Shown here one piece after another: positions 43,575 to 50,986 of a stretch of DNA of 64,000 bases (its first letter is position 1; each line of letters starts with the position of its first letter). The notes under the pieces are model-generated. The model was not told the DNA's origin. It saw nothing but the letters and a program-made list of their open reading frames with translations, and made no database searches. A program made the translations under genes and the position numbers. The DNA lies in assembly GCA_902490585.1 (NCBI GenBank), contig CABUEI010000004.1, forward strand, positions 1 to 64,000, in the 5' to 3' direction. This DNA is from an uncultured Oscillospiraceae bacterium (lineage in GTDB: Bacteria > Bacillota > Clostridia > Oscillospirales > Ruminococcaceae).

Positions 43575-44135
43575 TTATGCAACCGTAAGTTGCATGATAC
43601 TCCTACCGTTCGCCCACAGTTTTCTGTAGACGGCTCTGCACTTATCAAATCTTGCAAATGTGCGTATAGCCTTGCACTCGTTGCAATAAACCTTCCAACA
43701 GCCTGTGCATCTGCTGTTCTTGCCGGCGTTATCAATAAATCCGATAACGTCACCGAGCGGATATCCTAAGAATATTCCTATCTCATGCGGGAAATCCTCG
43801 CTGTTTGTAAGCTTCTCCCTGAGTATATCAGTACAATCTCCGATATCCGTATTTTCATATCCGTGCCGTTTCATGAATCTTGCAACACCCGGTCTGCTGA
43901 AATCCTCACTGAGACGTTCAGCCCTGTACACATATATAAGAGCCGTGTTTTCACGTCTTCTCAGTACCGTTACCGTAATTCCCTTACCGGACAGCTCATC
44001 GTTCCAACGTTTTACTGCCGTTTCAAGTTCGTCTATGTTGCTGTATCTGTAGTTGAACAGATTAGCGGTTTTAAGCGATGCAAGAGTAGGGGAGCAGTTG
44101 TCAATCAGATACTGCTCGAAACAGCACCTGTTCAT
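43575..44135 (-). CDS. DUF3793 family protein
   Basis: 186 residues. FEQYLIDNCSPTLASLKTANLF at the start and FLGYPLGDVIGFID with CTGCWKVYCNE in the second half fit DUF3793, a family of unknown function that I recall often next to iron-uptake or flavodoxin genes in Firmicutes. The Cys-rich CxxC...C segment might bind metal or nucleotide. Overlaps the DUF2325 gene by four bases and precedes flavodoxin. Confidence 0.85.
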   Translation of the reverse strand: MNRCCFEQYLIDNCSPTLASLKTANLFNYRYSNIDELETAVKRWNDELSGKGITVTVLRRRENTALIYVYRAERLSEDFSRPGVARFMKRHGYENTDIGDCTDILREKLTNSEDFPHEIGIFLGYPLGDVIGFIDNAGKNSRCTGCWKVYCNECKAIRTFARFDKCRAVYRKLWANGRSIMQLTVA

Positions 44136-44422
44136 ACTGCTGCACTTCTTTCTGCTAAAAGCTGTGATAATGCTACTACACTGCTGCTGTGAACTCTTGC
44201 CACAGGAACGCTGTTGCGCCTTGCTTCCTGAGTAGCGCTCAGCATCATCTTATGTGATACCGTATTCGTAAACAGTATCAGTAAATCGGGAGTACCGACT
44301 TTCTTTTTAAGTGAACTGTTTTCCTTAACGAATACCTTAGCTTTATCGTAACCGTAAGCCTTGCATATATCCGCATAGCGTGTTTCCATACGCTCGTTGC
44401 CGCCGATTATTACTACGCTCAT
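44132..44422 (-). CDS. DUF2325 domain protein
   Basis: 96 residues starting MSVVIIGGNERMETRY, with PDLLILFTNTVSHKMM and a closing ARVHSSSVVALSQLL, the DUF2325 pattern. Role unknown; the GGNERM loop resembles a nucleotide- or phosphate-binding turn. ATG at 44422 follows AAAGGAAC; an upstream in-frame ATG at 44446 lacks a ribosome site. First gene of the operon, behind two palindromes. Confidence 0.85.
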   Translation of the reverse strand: MSVVIIGGNERMETRYADICKAYGYDKAKVFVKENSSLKKKVGTPDLLILFTNTVSHKMMLSATQEARRNSVPVARVHSSSVVALSQLLAERSAAV

Positions 44423-44449
44423 ATATCTGTTCCTTTCTGTTGTCACTGT

Positions 44450-44465
44450 GTTAGTTAAAACTAAC
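44450..44465. promoter_or_regulatory. Palindrome 1 in the flavodoxin operon leader
   Basis: GTTAGTTAAAACTAAC: seven-base arms with an AA centre, 28 bases before the DUF2325 start. It shares ACTGTGTTAG with palindrome 2, whose centre is exactly 80 bp away. Confidence 0.6.
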
Positions 44466-44479
44466 CTTATCCGTTTAAA

Positions 44480-44501
44480 TAAACGGCTTTTATGCCGTTT
44501 A
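44480..44501 (-). promoter_or_regulatory. Leader hairpin between the two palindromes
   Basis: TAAACGGC/GCCGTTTA perfect eight-base stem with a six-base loop. A neighbouring CCGTTTA at 44471-44477 can pair with the same TAAACGG, so two hairpins exclude each other. Confidence 0.5.
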
Positions 44502-44529
44502 CAATATCAAGTTGTCCTATGATAACTGT

Positions 44530-44545
44530 GTTAGCTTTAGCTAAC
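44530..44545. promoter_or_regulatory. Palindrome 2 at the flavodoxin operon promoter
   Basis: GTTAGCTTTAGCTAAC: seven-base arms. It begins eight bases after the -10 box of the operon promoter, over the predicted start point, where a repressor would bind. The GTTAG...CTAAC core recalls iron-responsive DtxR/IdeR-type boxes, which is inference. Confidence 0.65.
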
Positions 44546-44552
44546 TGTATAT

Positions 44553-44581
44553 AGTTTATCATACGCTTTATGTTTTGTCAA
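44553..44581 (-). promoter_or_regulatory. Promoter of the DUF2325-DUF3793-flavodoxin operon
   Basis: Minus strand TTGACA, 17 bp, TAAACT. Its -35 lies in the last codons of the upstream LysR gene. Confidence 0.75.
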
Positions 44582-45470
44582 TAGGATTCTGATAATTTTT
44601 ATAAAATTTCTTTGCTTCAAGTACAAACTCATGAGCCGGTTCGCCTTTAATAAGTTTTTTTGAGTATATTCCCATTGATATCGGTGCAACACCCTCTATT
44701 TTAATATACGCAACATCATCATCTTGCATATACGGAGTTATAGGAAATGCTGTTATTCCAAGCCCGGACTTTGCCATTGCAAAAGCCGCCTCACAACCGT
44801 CTGCAAGCAGTACATTGTTGCTGTTTGGCATACCGAGTTTCATATATCCGTCAACTGCCGCATCCGGACACTTATGCCTTTTAATAAGTACAACACGCCT
44901 GCCGTTTATATCATTGATATTGACGCTCTGATTTTTTGCCAGAACATCATCTTTACTGCATATAAGCATAACAGGACATTCGATAAGAGTAGTGAAACAC
45001 TCAGCTTTAGGTGTTTCGTCCTCTGATTTTAATGCAAAGATAAGCTGTACCTTGTTCTTTTCAAGCAGGTTATCAAGCGATTTGAACGGCATCATAGTAA
45101 TTTCCGGCTCAAAATTCGGGTATTTTTTACCCATGATGCTCATTACAGGAACTGTCACATCAAGCTCAAACTGATTATGCACGCCTATTGCGAGAATTTG
45201 CTTCTTTTCCTTTACGTTCGCACTCAGTCTGTGTATAGATTCCGCCGCAGTTCTTACTATAGTTTCAGCATCACCGATAAAGCTCAGCCCTTCTTTCGTT
45301 AGCTGTACGCTCTTGTTTGTGCGTAGAAACAGTCTTACGCCAAGTTCCGCTTCAAGTGAAGAAATCTGGTGGCTTACCGCAGGCTGACTTATGTTTACCA
45401 TGCTTGCCGCCTTTGAAAAGTTAAGCGTTTCCGCAACTGCGAGGAAACATTCAAGCTGAGTAGTGTTCAT
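44568..45470 (-). CDS. LysR family transcriptional regulator
   Basis: 300 residues. N-terminal winged HTH MNTTQLECFLAVAETLNFSK and NISQPAVSHQISSLEAELGVRLFLR, then the two-lobed effector domain (about 90-295). Divergent from the second marR gene with overlapping promoters, and immediately upstream of the flavodoxin operon on the same strand. Its effector is unknown; it may control the neighbour on either side. ATG at 45470 follows AAAGGAG. Confidence 0.93.
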   Translation of the reverse strand: MNTTQLECFLAVAETLNFSKAASMVNISQPAVSHQISSLEAELGVRLFLRTNKSVQLTKEGLSFIGDAETIVRTAAESIHRLSANVKEKKQILAIGVHNQFELDVTVPVMSIMGKKYPNFEPEITMMPFKSLDNLLEKNKVQLIFALKSEDETPKAECFTTLIECPVMLICSKDDVLAKNQSVNINDINGRRVVLIKRHKCPDAAVDGYMKLGMPNSNNVLLADGCEAAFAMAKSGLGITAFPITPYMQDDDVAYIKIEGVAPISMGIYSKKLIKGEPAHEFVLEAKKFYKNYQNPIDKT

Positions 45471-45511
45471 AAAAATCTCCTTTTTTAATTAACGATAAAC
45501 GTTCTTTATTG

Positions 45512-45540
45512 ATTATAACATATTTGTATTTTACTTTCAA
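45512..45540 (-). promoter_or_regulatory. Promoter of lysR
   Basis: Minus strand TTGAAA, 17 bp, TATAAT. Its -35 hexamer shares base 45535 with the -35 of the divergent marR promoter. Confidence 0.75.
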
Positions 45541-45558
45541 GACCGTTTGGTGTATTAT
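45530..45558 (+). promoter_or_regulatory. Promoter of the second marR-ABC operon
   Basis: TTTACT, 17 bp, TATTAT, back to back with the lysR promoter. Confidence 0.7.
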
Positions 45559-45567
45559 TATCAAAGG

Positions 45568-45581
45568 GCTAAACTGTTAGC
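45568..45581. promoter_or_regulatory. Candidate MarR operator
   Basis: GCTAAACTGTTAGC: perfect five-base arms GCTAA/TTAGC around ACTG, just downstream of the marR start point. It differs from the operator near 16.6 kb. Confidence 0.5.
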
Positions 45582-45608
45582 ACATTACTGATAAGGAGGT
45601 TAACTGTT

Positions 45609-46082
45609 ATGAACGAAACCGAAATTCAGACAATGATGATCGATAACAAGACGATAAACCAGCGTATCGAAAACAGCCTGAATGTGATTTTTGCGGATAT
45701 TGACATTACGGCGGCACAGGGCAGAGTGCTCATGTACATTGCAAACAGCCCCGATAAAGACATATTCGCCGCCGACTTGCACAAACACCTGTGTATTTCG
45801 AAACCATCCGTTTCCGCCCTTATAAAGAAACTGAGAAAATCGGGATATATCAGCTGTACAAGTTGCGAAAGCGACGAACGCTATAAAAACCTTACCGCTA
45901 CCGATAAAGGCAAAAAAGTTGCCGAGCTGATTTCACAACACATGAAAAATATCGAACTTGCGGCATTCCGTAATTTCACGGATAATGAACTGAACGAATT
46001 CATGCGGCTTCAGAAAAAGCTGCTGAACAATATAGACAATATAAATACAGATAAACTGAAAACAGAAAGGATGACGGATTAA
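45609..46082 (+). CDS. MarR family transcriptional regulator
   Basis: 157 residues. Winged helix with DITAAQGRVLMYIANSPD, LHKHLCISKPSVSALIKKLRKSGYI and wing ESDERYKNLTATDKGKK. It follows AAGGAGG and its stop abuts the GTG of an ABC exporter gene, the same layout as the unit at 16.7 kb. Likely local repressor of the exporter (inference). Confidence 0.92.
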   Translation: MNETEIQTMMIDNKTINQRIENSLNVIFADIDITAAQGRVLMYIANSPDKDIFAADLHKHLCISKPSVSALIKKLRKSGYISCTSCESDERYKNLTATDKGKKVAELISQHMKNIELAAFRNFTDNELNEFMRLQKKLLNNIDNINTDKLKTERMTD

Positions 46083-47827
46083 GTGAAAGAACTTCTTAAA
46101 CAGGTAAAACAATACAAGAAAGACTCTCTGTTTGCACCGTTCTATTCGGCACTCGAAGTAGTTATGGAGGTAATAATCCCTTTCGTAATGGCTATGCTGA
46201 TAGATGAAGGCGTAGAAAAGGGTGATATGAACAAGATTGTGTTCTACGGTGTACTTATGATAGTTCTCGCTATGATAAGTCTGTTCGCAGGCATGATGGC
46301 AGGTAAATACGCCGCCAGTGCATCTACAGGCTTTGCCTGCAATCTGCGTGAAGCGATGTACAGGAACATACAGCGTTTCTCATTTTCAAATATCGACAAG
46401 TTCAGTACAGCAGGACTTGTAACCCGTATGACAACTGACGTAACAAATGTACAGAATGCATACCAGATGATTATAAGAATTGCCGTAAGAGCACCTCTTA
46501 TGCTGATAAGCAGTATGGTTATGTGCTTTGTTGTCAATGCTGACATGAGTTTCATTTTCCTCGGTGCTATAATCTTCCTTGCGATTATCCTTGCGATAAT
46601 CATGCTTAGGGCTATGAAGATATTTGATGTAGCGTTCACAAAATACGATGACCTGAACGCAAGCGTACAGGAGAATATCTCGGGTATCAGAGTAGTAAAG
46701 TCATACGTCCGTGAGGATTACGAGAACGATAAATTCAAGAAAGCCTCCGGTAATCTCTATAAGATGTTCCAAAAAGCTGAAAGCACTCTTGCTTTCAATA
46801 ACCCTGTAATGATGCTTGTAATCTATGCCTGCATCATGGCAATCTGCTGGTTCGGTACTAAGTTCATAGTAGGCGGAACATTACAGATAGGTGAGCTTAC
46901 ATCACTGTTCAGCTATGTTATGGGTTCGCTTATGTCGCTGATGATGCTTTCAATGATATTTGTTATGATTACCATGAGCACGGCAAGTATGCGCCGTATT
47001 TCCGAGGTCCTGCGTGAAGAACCGGATCTTACTGAGCCTGCCGCTCCTGTAGAAATTATCGCTAACGGCAGTATTGATTTCGATAATGTACATTTCAGAT
47101 ACCACAAGACAAGCGAAGAAGAGGTACTCACCGACATTAACCTTCACATAAAATCCGGTGAAACAATCGGTATAATCGGCGGTACAGGTTGCGGAAAAAC
47201 GAGCCTCGTTAACCTTATTAGCCGTCTGTACGATGTTCAGCAGGGAAGTGTAATGGTTGGCGGTGTCAACGTAAAGGATTATGATATGAAGTTCCTGCGT
47301 GACCAGGTATCTGTAGTTTTACAGAAGAATGTGCTGTTCTCGGGTACGATCCTTGACAATCTCCGTTGGGGTAATGAAAACGCTACCGAGGAAGAGTGCA
47401 TAGAGGCTTGCAAGTGGGCTTGCGCAGACGAATTTATCGAGCGTTTCCCCGATAAGTATAATACCATGATCGAACGTGGCGGTACAAACGTATCCGGCGG
47501 TCAGAAACAGCGTATATGTATAGCAAGAGCACTTCTCAAAAAGCCTGCGGTACTTATATCCTCGATGACTCGACAAGTGCAGTCGATACAGCTACAGACG
47601 CAAAGATAAGAGCGGCATTTGCAAAGTGCATACCCGGTACAACCAAGATAATTATCGCACAGCGTATATCAAGTGTACAGGATGCTGACCGCATAGTTGT
47701 TCTTGATGACGGCAGAATAAACGGCGTCGGAACGCACGATGAGCTCGTTGCCAATAACGAGATCTACAGAGATATATACGAATCTCAGACAAAGGACGGC
47801 GGCGACTTTGACCGCCCCCAGAATTAA
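46083..47827 (+). pseudogene. ABC exporter subunit (degenerate-site half), frameshifted at Walker B
   Basis: GTG start at 46083 directly after the marR stop. Six membrane segments (about 1-300), Walker A GGTGCGKTS, signature NVSGGQKQR, then KKPAVLI. Here the frame breaks: bases 47556-47559 read ATAT where the family sequence needs one AT, so the first frame ends at 47609 while Walker B (LDDSTSAVDT), the switch region IIAQRISS and the end continue in another frame to 47827. Removing two bases restores an uninterrupted protein of about 580 residues with no other stop, so this is a recent mutation or a sequencing error. The Asp after Walker B marks the degenerate half of a heterodimer. As read, the product lacks ATPase completion. 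Confidence 0.85.
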
Positions 47828-47845
47828 GGAAAGGAGCGTAACGTA

Positions 47846-49753
47846 ATGGATAAAAGAAAAATGGGACCCCGTCCCGATGTTTCACCGAAGGAACAGGTAA
47901 AACTGCTCGGCAGAATTATTAAATACACATTCAGCCGTTATAAATTCTCGTGCATCTGCGTAGTTGTATGTATTCTTGTGCAGGCGGTCTCAACGCTTGT
48001 AGGAATGCTTTTTGTACAGTCGCTTATCGACGATTATATCAAGCCTATGATTGCGGCTAAAAGCACAGACTTCACACCTCTTGCGTTTGCAATGCTAAGA
48101 CTTGCGATTGTTTACGTTGTCGGTCTTGCGGCATCTTATGCGTATAACAGGATAATGGTAAACGTAGGACAAGGTACGCTCAGAAACTTCCGTAACGACC
48201 TTTTCACAAATATGGAAAAGCTCCCGATAAAGTATTTTGACACACACCAGCACGGCGATATTATGTCGGTTTATACAAATGATATTGATACATTCAGACA
48301 GTTTATCTGTCAGAGTATACCTCAGGTGATAAACTGCGGTACTACAGTTATAATCTCGCTTGTTTCTATGCTTATTATGAGCATACCGATGACGATACTT
48401 GCCGTAGGTATGGCGGTCGTAATGCTTGTTGTAACCAAGAAGCTCGCCGCAAAATCAGGTAAATATATCGGTAAACAGCAGCACGATCTTGGCGAGGTCG
48501 ATGGCTTTATTGAAGAAATGCTTGACGGTCAGAAGGTAGTAAAGGTGTTCTGTCACGAGCAGGAGGCAATAGACGATTTTGTAAAGATAAACGATAACCT
48601 AAGAAACAGCGCATATAAGGCAAACAAGTATGCAAATATCCTGATGCCGATAAACGCCAATATAGGCAACATCAGTTATGTTTTATGTGCGTTGCTCGGC
48701 GCAGTGCTTGCAACAAACGGCTTCGGCGGTCTTACTCTCGGTACTATTGTTTCATTCTGTACTCTCAACAAGAATTTCACAAACCCGATTTCACAGCTAA
48801 GCCAGCAGATGACGTTCGTGATAATGGCTTCAGCAGGTGCAAAGCGTCTGTTTGATCTTATGGATCAGAAGCCTGAACACGATGACGGTTATGTTGAGCT
48901 TGTAAATGCTGAAATTGATGAAAACGGTAATATTACCGAATCGGATCATCGTACTGGCAAATGGGCATGGAAGCATCCTCATCAGGCAGACGGTACCGTT
49001 TCTTATAAAAAGCAGGAGGGCGGTATCGTATTCGACGGCGTTGACTTCGGTTACACCGATGAAAAAATGGTACTGCACGACATAAAGCTTTATGCAAAGC
49101 CTGGTCAGAAGATTGCATTTGTCGGTTCGACAGGTGCAGGTAAAACCACAATCACAAACCTTATCAATCGTTTCTATGATATTCAGGACGGTAAGATAAG
49201 ATATGACGATATCAATATCAACAAGATAAAAAAATCTGAACTGCGTAAGTCGCTCGGTGTTGTTTTACAGGAAACCAATCTGTTTACAGGTACGGTAATG
49301 GATAATATCCGTTACGGTAAGCTTGACGCTACCGATGAAGAGTGCATAGCCGCCGCAAAGCTTGCAAATGCCGACAGCTTTATAAGAAGACTGCCTGACG
49401 GCTATCAGACAAAGCTTACGGGTGACGGCGCTAATCTCAGCCAGGGTCAGCGTCAGCTGTTATCTATAGCAAGAGCCGCAGTTGCAGATCCGCCCGTACT
49501 TATTCTCGATGAAGCTACATCTTCAATTGATACTCGTACTGAAAAGCTTGTACAGGCAGGTATGGACGCACTCATGCACGGCAGAACAACATTTGTGATT
49601 GCTCACAGACTGTCAACTGTCCGTAACTCAGACTGTATCATGGTACTTGAACAGGGCAGAATTATCGAGCGTGGTACGCATGACGAGCTTATAGAAAAGA
49701 AGGGTAAGTATTACAGCCTGTACACCGGTAACTTTTCGGAGGAAACTGCCTGA
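47846..49753 (+). CDS. ABC exporter subunit, permease-ATPase fusion (canonical site)
   Basis: 635 residues. Six membrane segments (about 35-330), then an unusual 50-residue polar insertion before the ATPase (about 350-395, with WAWKHPHQADG), Walker A GSTGAGKTT, signature NLSQGQRQL, Walker B LILDEATSSIDT with the catalytic Glu, H-loop IAHRLST. Partner of the preceding, frameshifted gene. ATG at 47846 follows AAAGGAG. Export of a drug or peptide is the likely role; cargo unknown. Confidence 0.93.
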   Translation: MDKRKMGPRPDVSPKEQVKLLGRIIKYTFSRYKFSCICVVVCILVQAVSTLVGMLFVQSLIDDYIKPMIAAKSTDFTPLAFAMLRLAIVYVVGLAASYAYNRIMVNVGQGTLRNFRNDLFTNMEKLPIKYFDTHQHGDIMSVYTNDIDTFRQFICQSIPQVINCGTTVIISLVSMLIMSIPMTILAVGMAVVMLVVTKKLAAKSGKYIGKQQHDLGEVDGFIEEMLDGQKVVKVFCHEQEAIDDFVKINDNLRNSAYKANKYANILMPINANIGNISYVLCALLGAVLATNGFGGLTLGTIVSFCTLNKNFTNPISQLSQQMTFVIMASAGAKRLFDLMDQKPEHDDGYVELVNAEIDENGNITESDHRTGKWAWKHPHQADGTVSYKKQEGGIVFDGVDFGYTDEKMVLHDIKLYAKPGQKIAFVGSTGAGKTTITNLINRFYDIQDGKIRYDDININKIKKSELRKSLGVVLQETNLFTGTVMDNIRYGKLDATDEECIAAAKLANADSFIRRLPDGYQTKLTGDGANLSQGQRQLLSIARAAVADPPVLILDEATSSIDTRTEKLVQAGMDALMHGRTTFVIAHRLSTVRNSDCIMVLEQGRIIERGTHDELIEKKGKYYSLYTGNFSEETA

Positions 49754-49800
49754 GGCGTAAGCCACCGCAACCCTGTTCGCCTTTCTTGAGGAGGCAGTTT
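49743..49800 (+). other. Inverted repeat spanning the ABC gene stop codon
   Basis: AAACTGCCT (49743-49751) and AGGCAGTTT (49792-49800) are perfect nine-base arms; the first includes the end of the ABC gene. Inner AGGCG/CGCCT can pair too. It might be an RNA structure protecting the 3' end; no clear T run follows. Confidence 0.4.
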
Positions 49801-49813
49801 GTTAACATCTATA

Positions 49814-49848
49814 CAGAATCCGCTGTTTTTATAACGGCGGATTTTCTG
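49814..49848 (+). terminator. Terminator of the second ABC operon
   Basis: AATCCGC/GCGGATT stem with a 13-base loop followed by TTTTCTG. Confidence 0.75.
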
Positions 49849-49943
49849 CATTAACATATCAAAACGGGTCAAGGCGATGTTGGTTATTGTGTTATTTTAA
49901 TATAAATTATTCGCTGCCGTTTCATTCTTACCATTACACCCTA

Positions 49944-49972
49944 TTGCCAACCGACCTTATTTATGCTATCAT
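49944..49972 (+). promoter_or_regulatory. Promoter of the GH26-GH2 operon
   Basis: TTGCCA, 17 bp, TATCAT with an extended -10 TGC, ending 32 bases before the GH26 start. Confidence 0.72.
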
Positions 49973-50004
49973 TACATAAAGATTTACCCGAAAGGAGAAC
50001 GCTT

Positions 50005-50973
50005 ATGAGCGATAAATTATATATCCCTTCAAACCCGAATGCACAGCAGGGTGTACGCAATGTGCTTAAATATCTGTCTGATATAACCTACGAAAAAATC
50101 ATAACCGGACAGCATACGCAGACTATGGCGCAGGAAGAGCTTCATCTTATAGAAAAGGTCACAGGAAAACAGCCCGCACTTCTCGGTTTTGAACTGTTGT
50201 CATATTCGCCGAATATCAATTATACCGATACTGATGAAGAGTGTATGACCGAAGTCACCGAGAATTACGGTACGCTTAAAAGAGTGTGGGAGTGGGCAGA
50301 GAAGAAAGGGCTTATCACTATGTGCTGGCACTGGTTCTCTCCGCTTTACGGCAGGTCAAAATCGTTTTTCAGCGAGAATACCGACTTTGACGCAAGCAAG
50401 GCTGTAATTGACGGTACACCCGAAAATAAAGCTCTGCTTTCGGATATGGATACAATGGCAGGAATACTCCGACCCTTCTGCGAAAAGGGCGTGCCGATTT
50501 TGTGGCGACCCTTTCACGAGGGCGACGGCGATTGGTTCTGGTGGGGCAAAAAAGGAGCGGATACCGTTAAAAAGCTGTTCCGCCTTATGCACGACAGATA
50601 CACGAATAAATTTCATCTTGACAATCTTATCTGGGTGTGGAACTCGCAGGTTCCTGAGTGCTACCCCGGTGATGATGTCGTGGATATCATATCAAGGGAT
50701 ATGTATCCGCCTGAACACGAGCATACCTCGCAGAGCGAAATGTATTATAACCTCTGCGAGATTACAAGTGCGAAGAAAATAACGATTATCGGTGAAACAG
50801 GCACGTTGCCAAGTCCCGAAGCGGTAGTTTCCGAAAAAGTCGGCTGGTCGTCCTATATGACCTGGTCAAAACCGTTCTGCCTTACCGAAAAGTTCAACAC
50901 TCACGAACAGCTTAAAAAGGTATATAACAGTGAGTTTGCCGTAACAAAGGATAAACTTCCTGATTTATATTGA
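50005..50973 (+). CDS. GH26 beta-mannanase-type glycoside hydrolase
   Basis: 322 residues, a single TIM barrel. Acid/base segment WRPFHEGDGDWFWWG (Glu172) and nucleophile segment IIGETG (Glu264) fit family GH26, with early TGQHTQ. No signal peptide or binding module, so it acts inside the cell on imported manno- or related oligosaccharides. ATG at 50005 is seven bases after AAAGGAG; the ATG at 49963 lies over the promoter. The GH2 gene follows after 13 bases. Confidence 0.92.
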   Translation: MSDKLYIPSNPNAQQGVRNVLKYLSDITYEKIITGQHTQTMAQEELHLIEKVTGKQPALLGFELLSYSPNINYTDTDEECMTEVTENYGTLKRVWEWAEKKGLITMCWHWFSPLYGRSKSFFSENTDFDASKAVIDGTPENKALLSDMDTMAGILRPFCEKGVPILWRPFHEGDGDWFWWGKKGADTVKKLFRLMHDRYTNKFHLDNLIWVWNSQVPECYPGDDVVDIISRDMYPPEHEHTSQSEMYYNLCEITSAKKITIIGETGTLPSPEAVVSEKVGWSSYMTWSKPFCLTEKFNTHEQLKKVYNSEFAVTKDKLPDLY

Positions 50974-50986
50974 TAAAGGAGCAAAT

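Noticed and set aside
49784..49834. GAGGAGG followed by TTG and 11 codons after the ABC gene
   Set aside because: Too short and runs into the terminator; likely chance.
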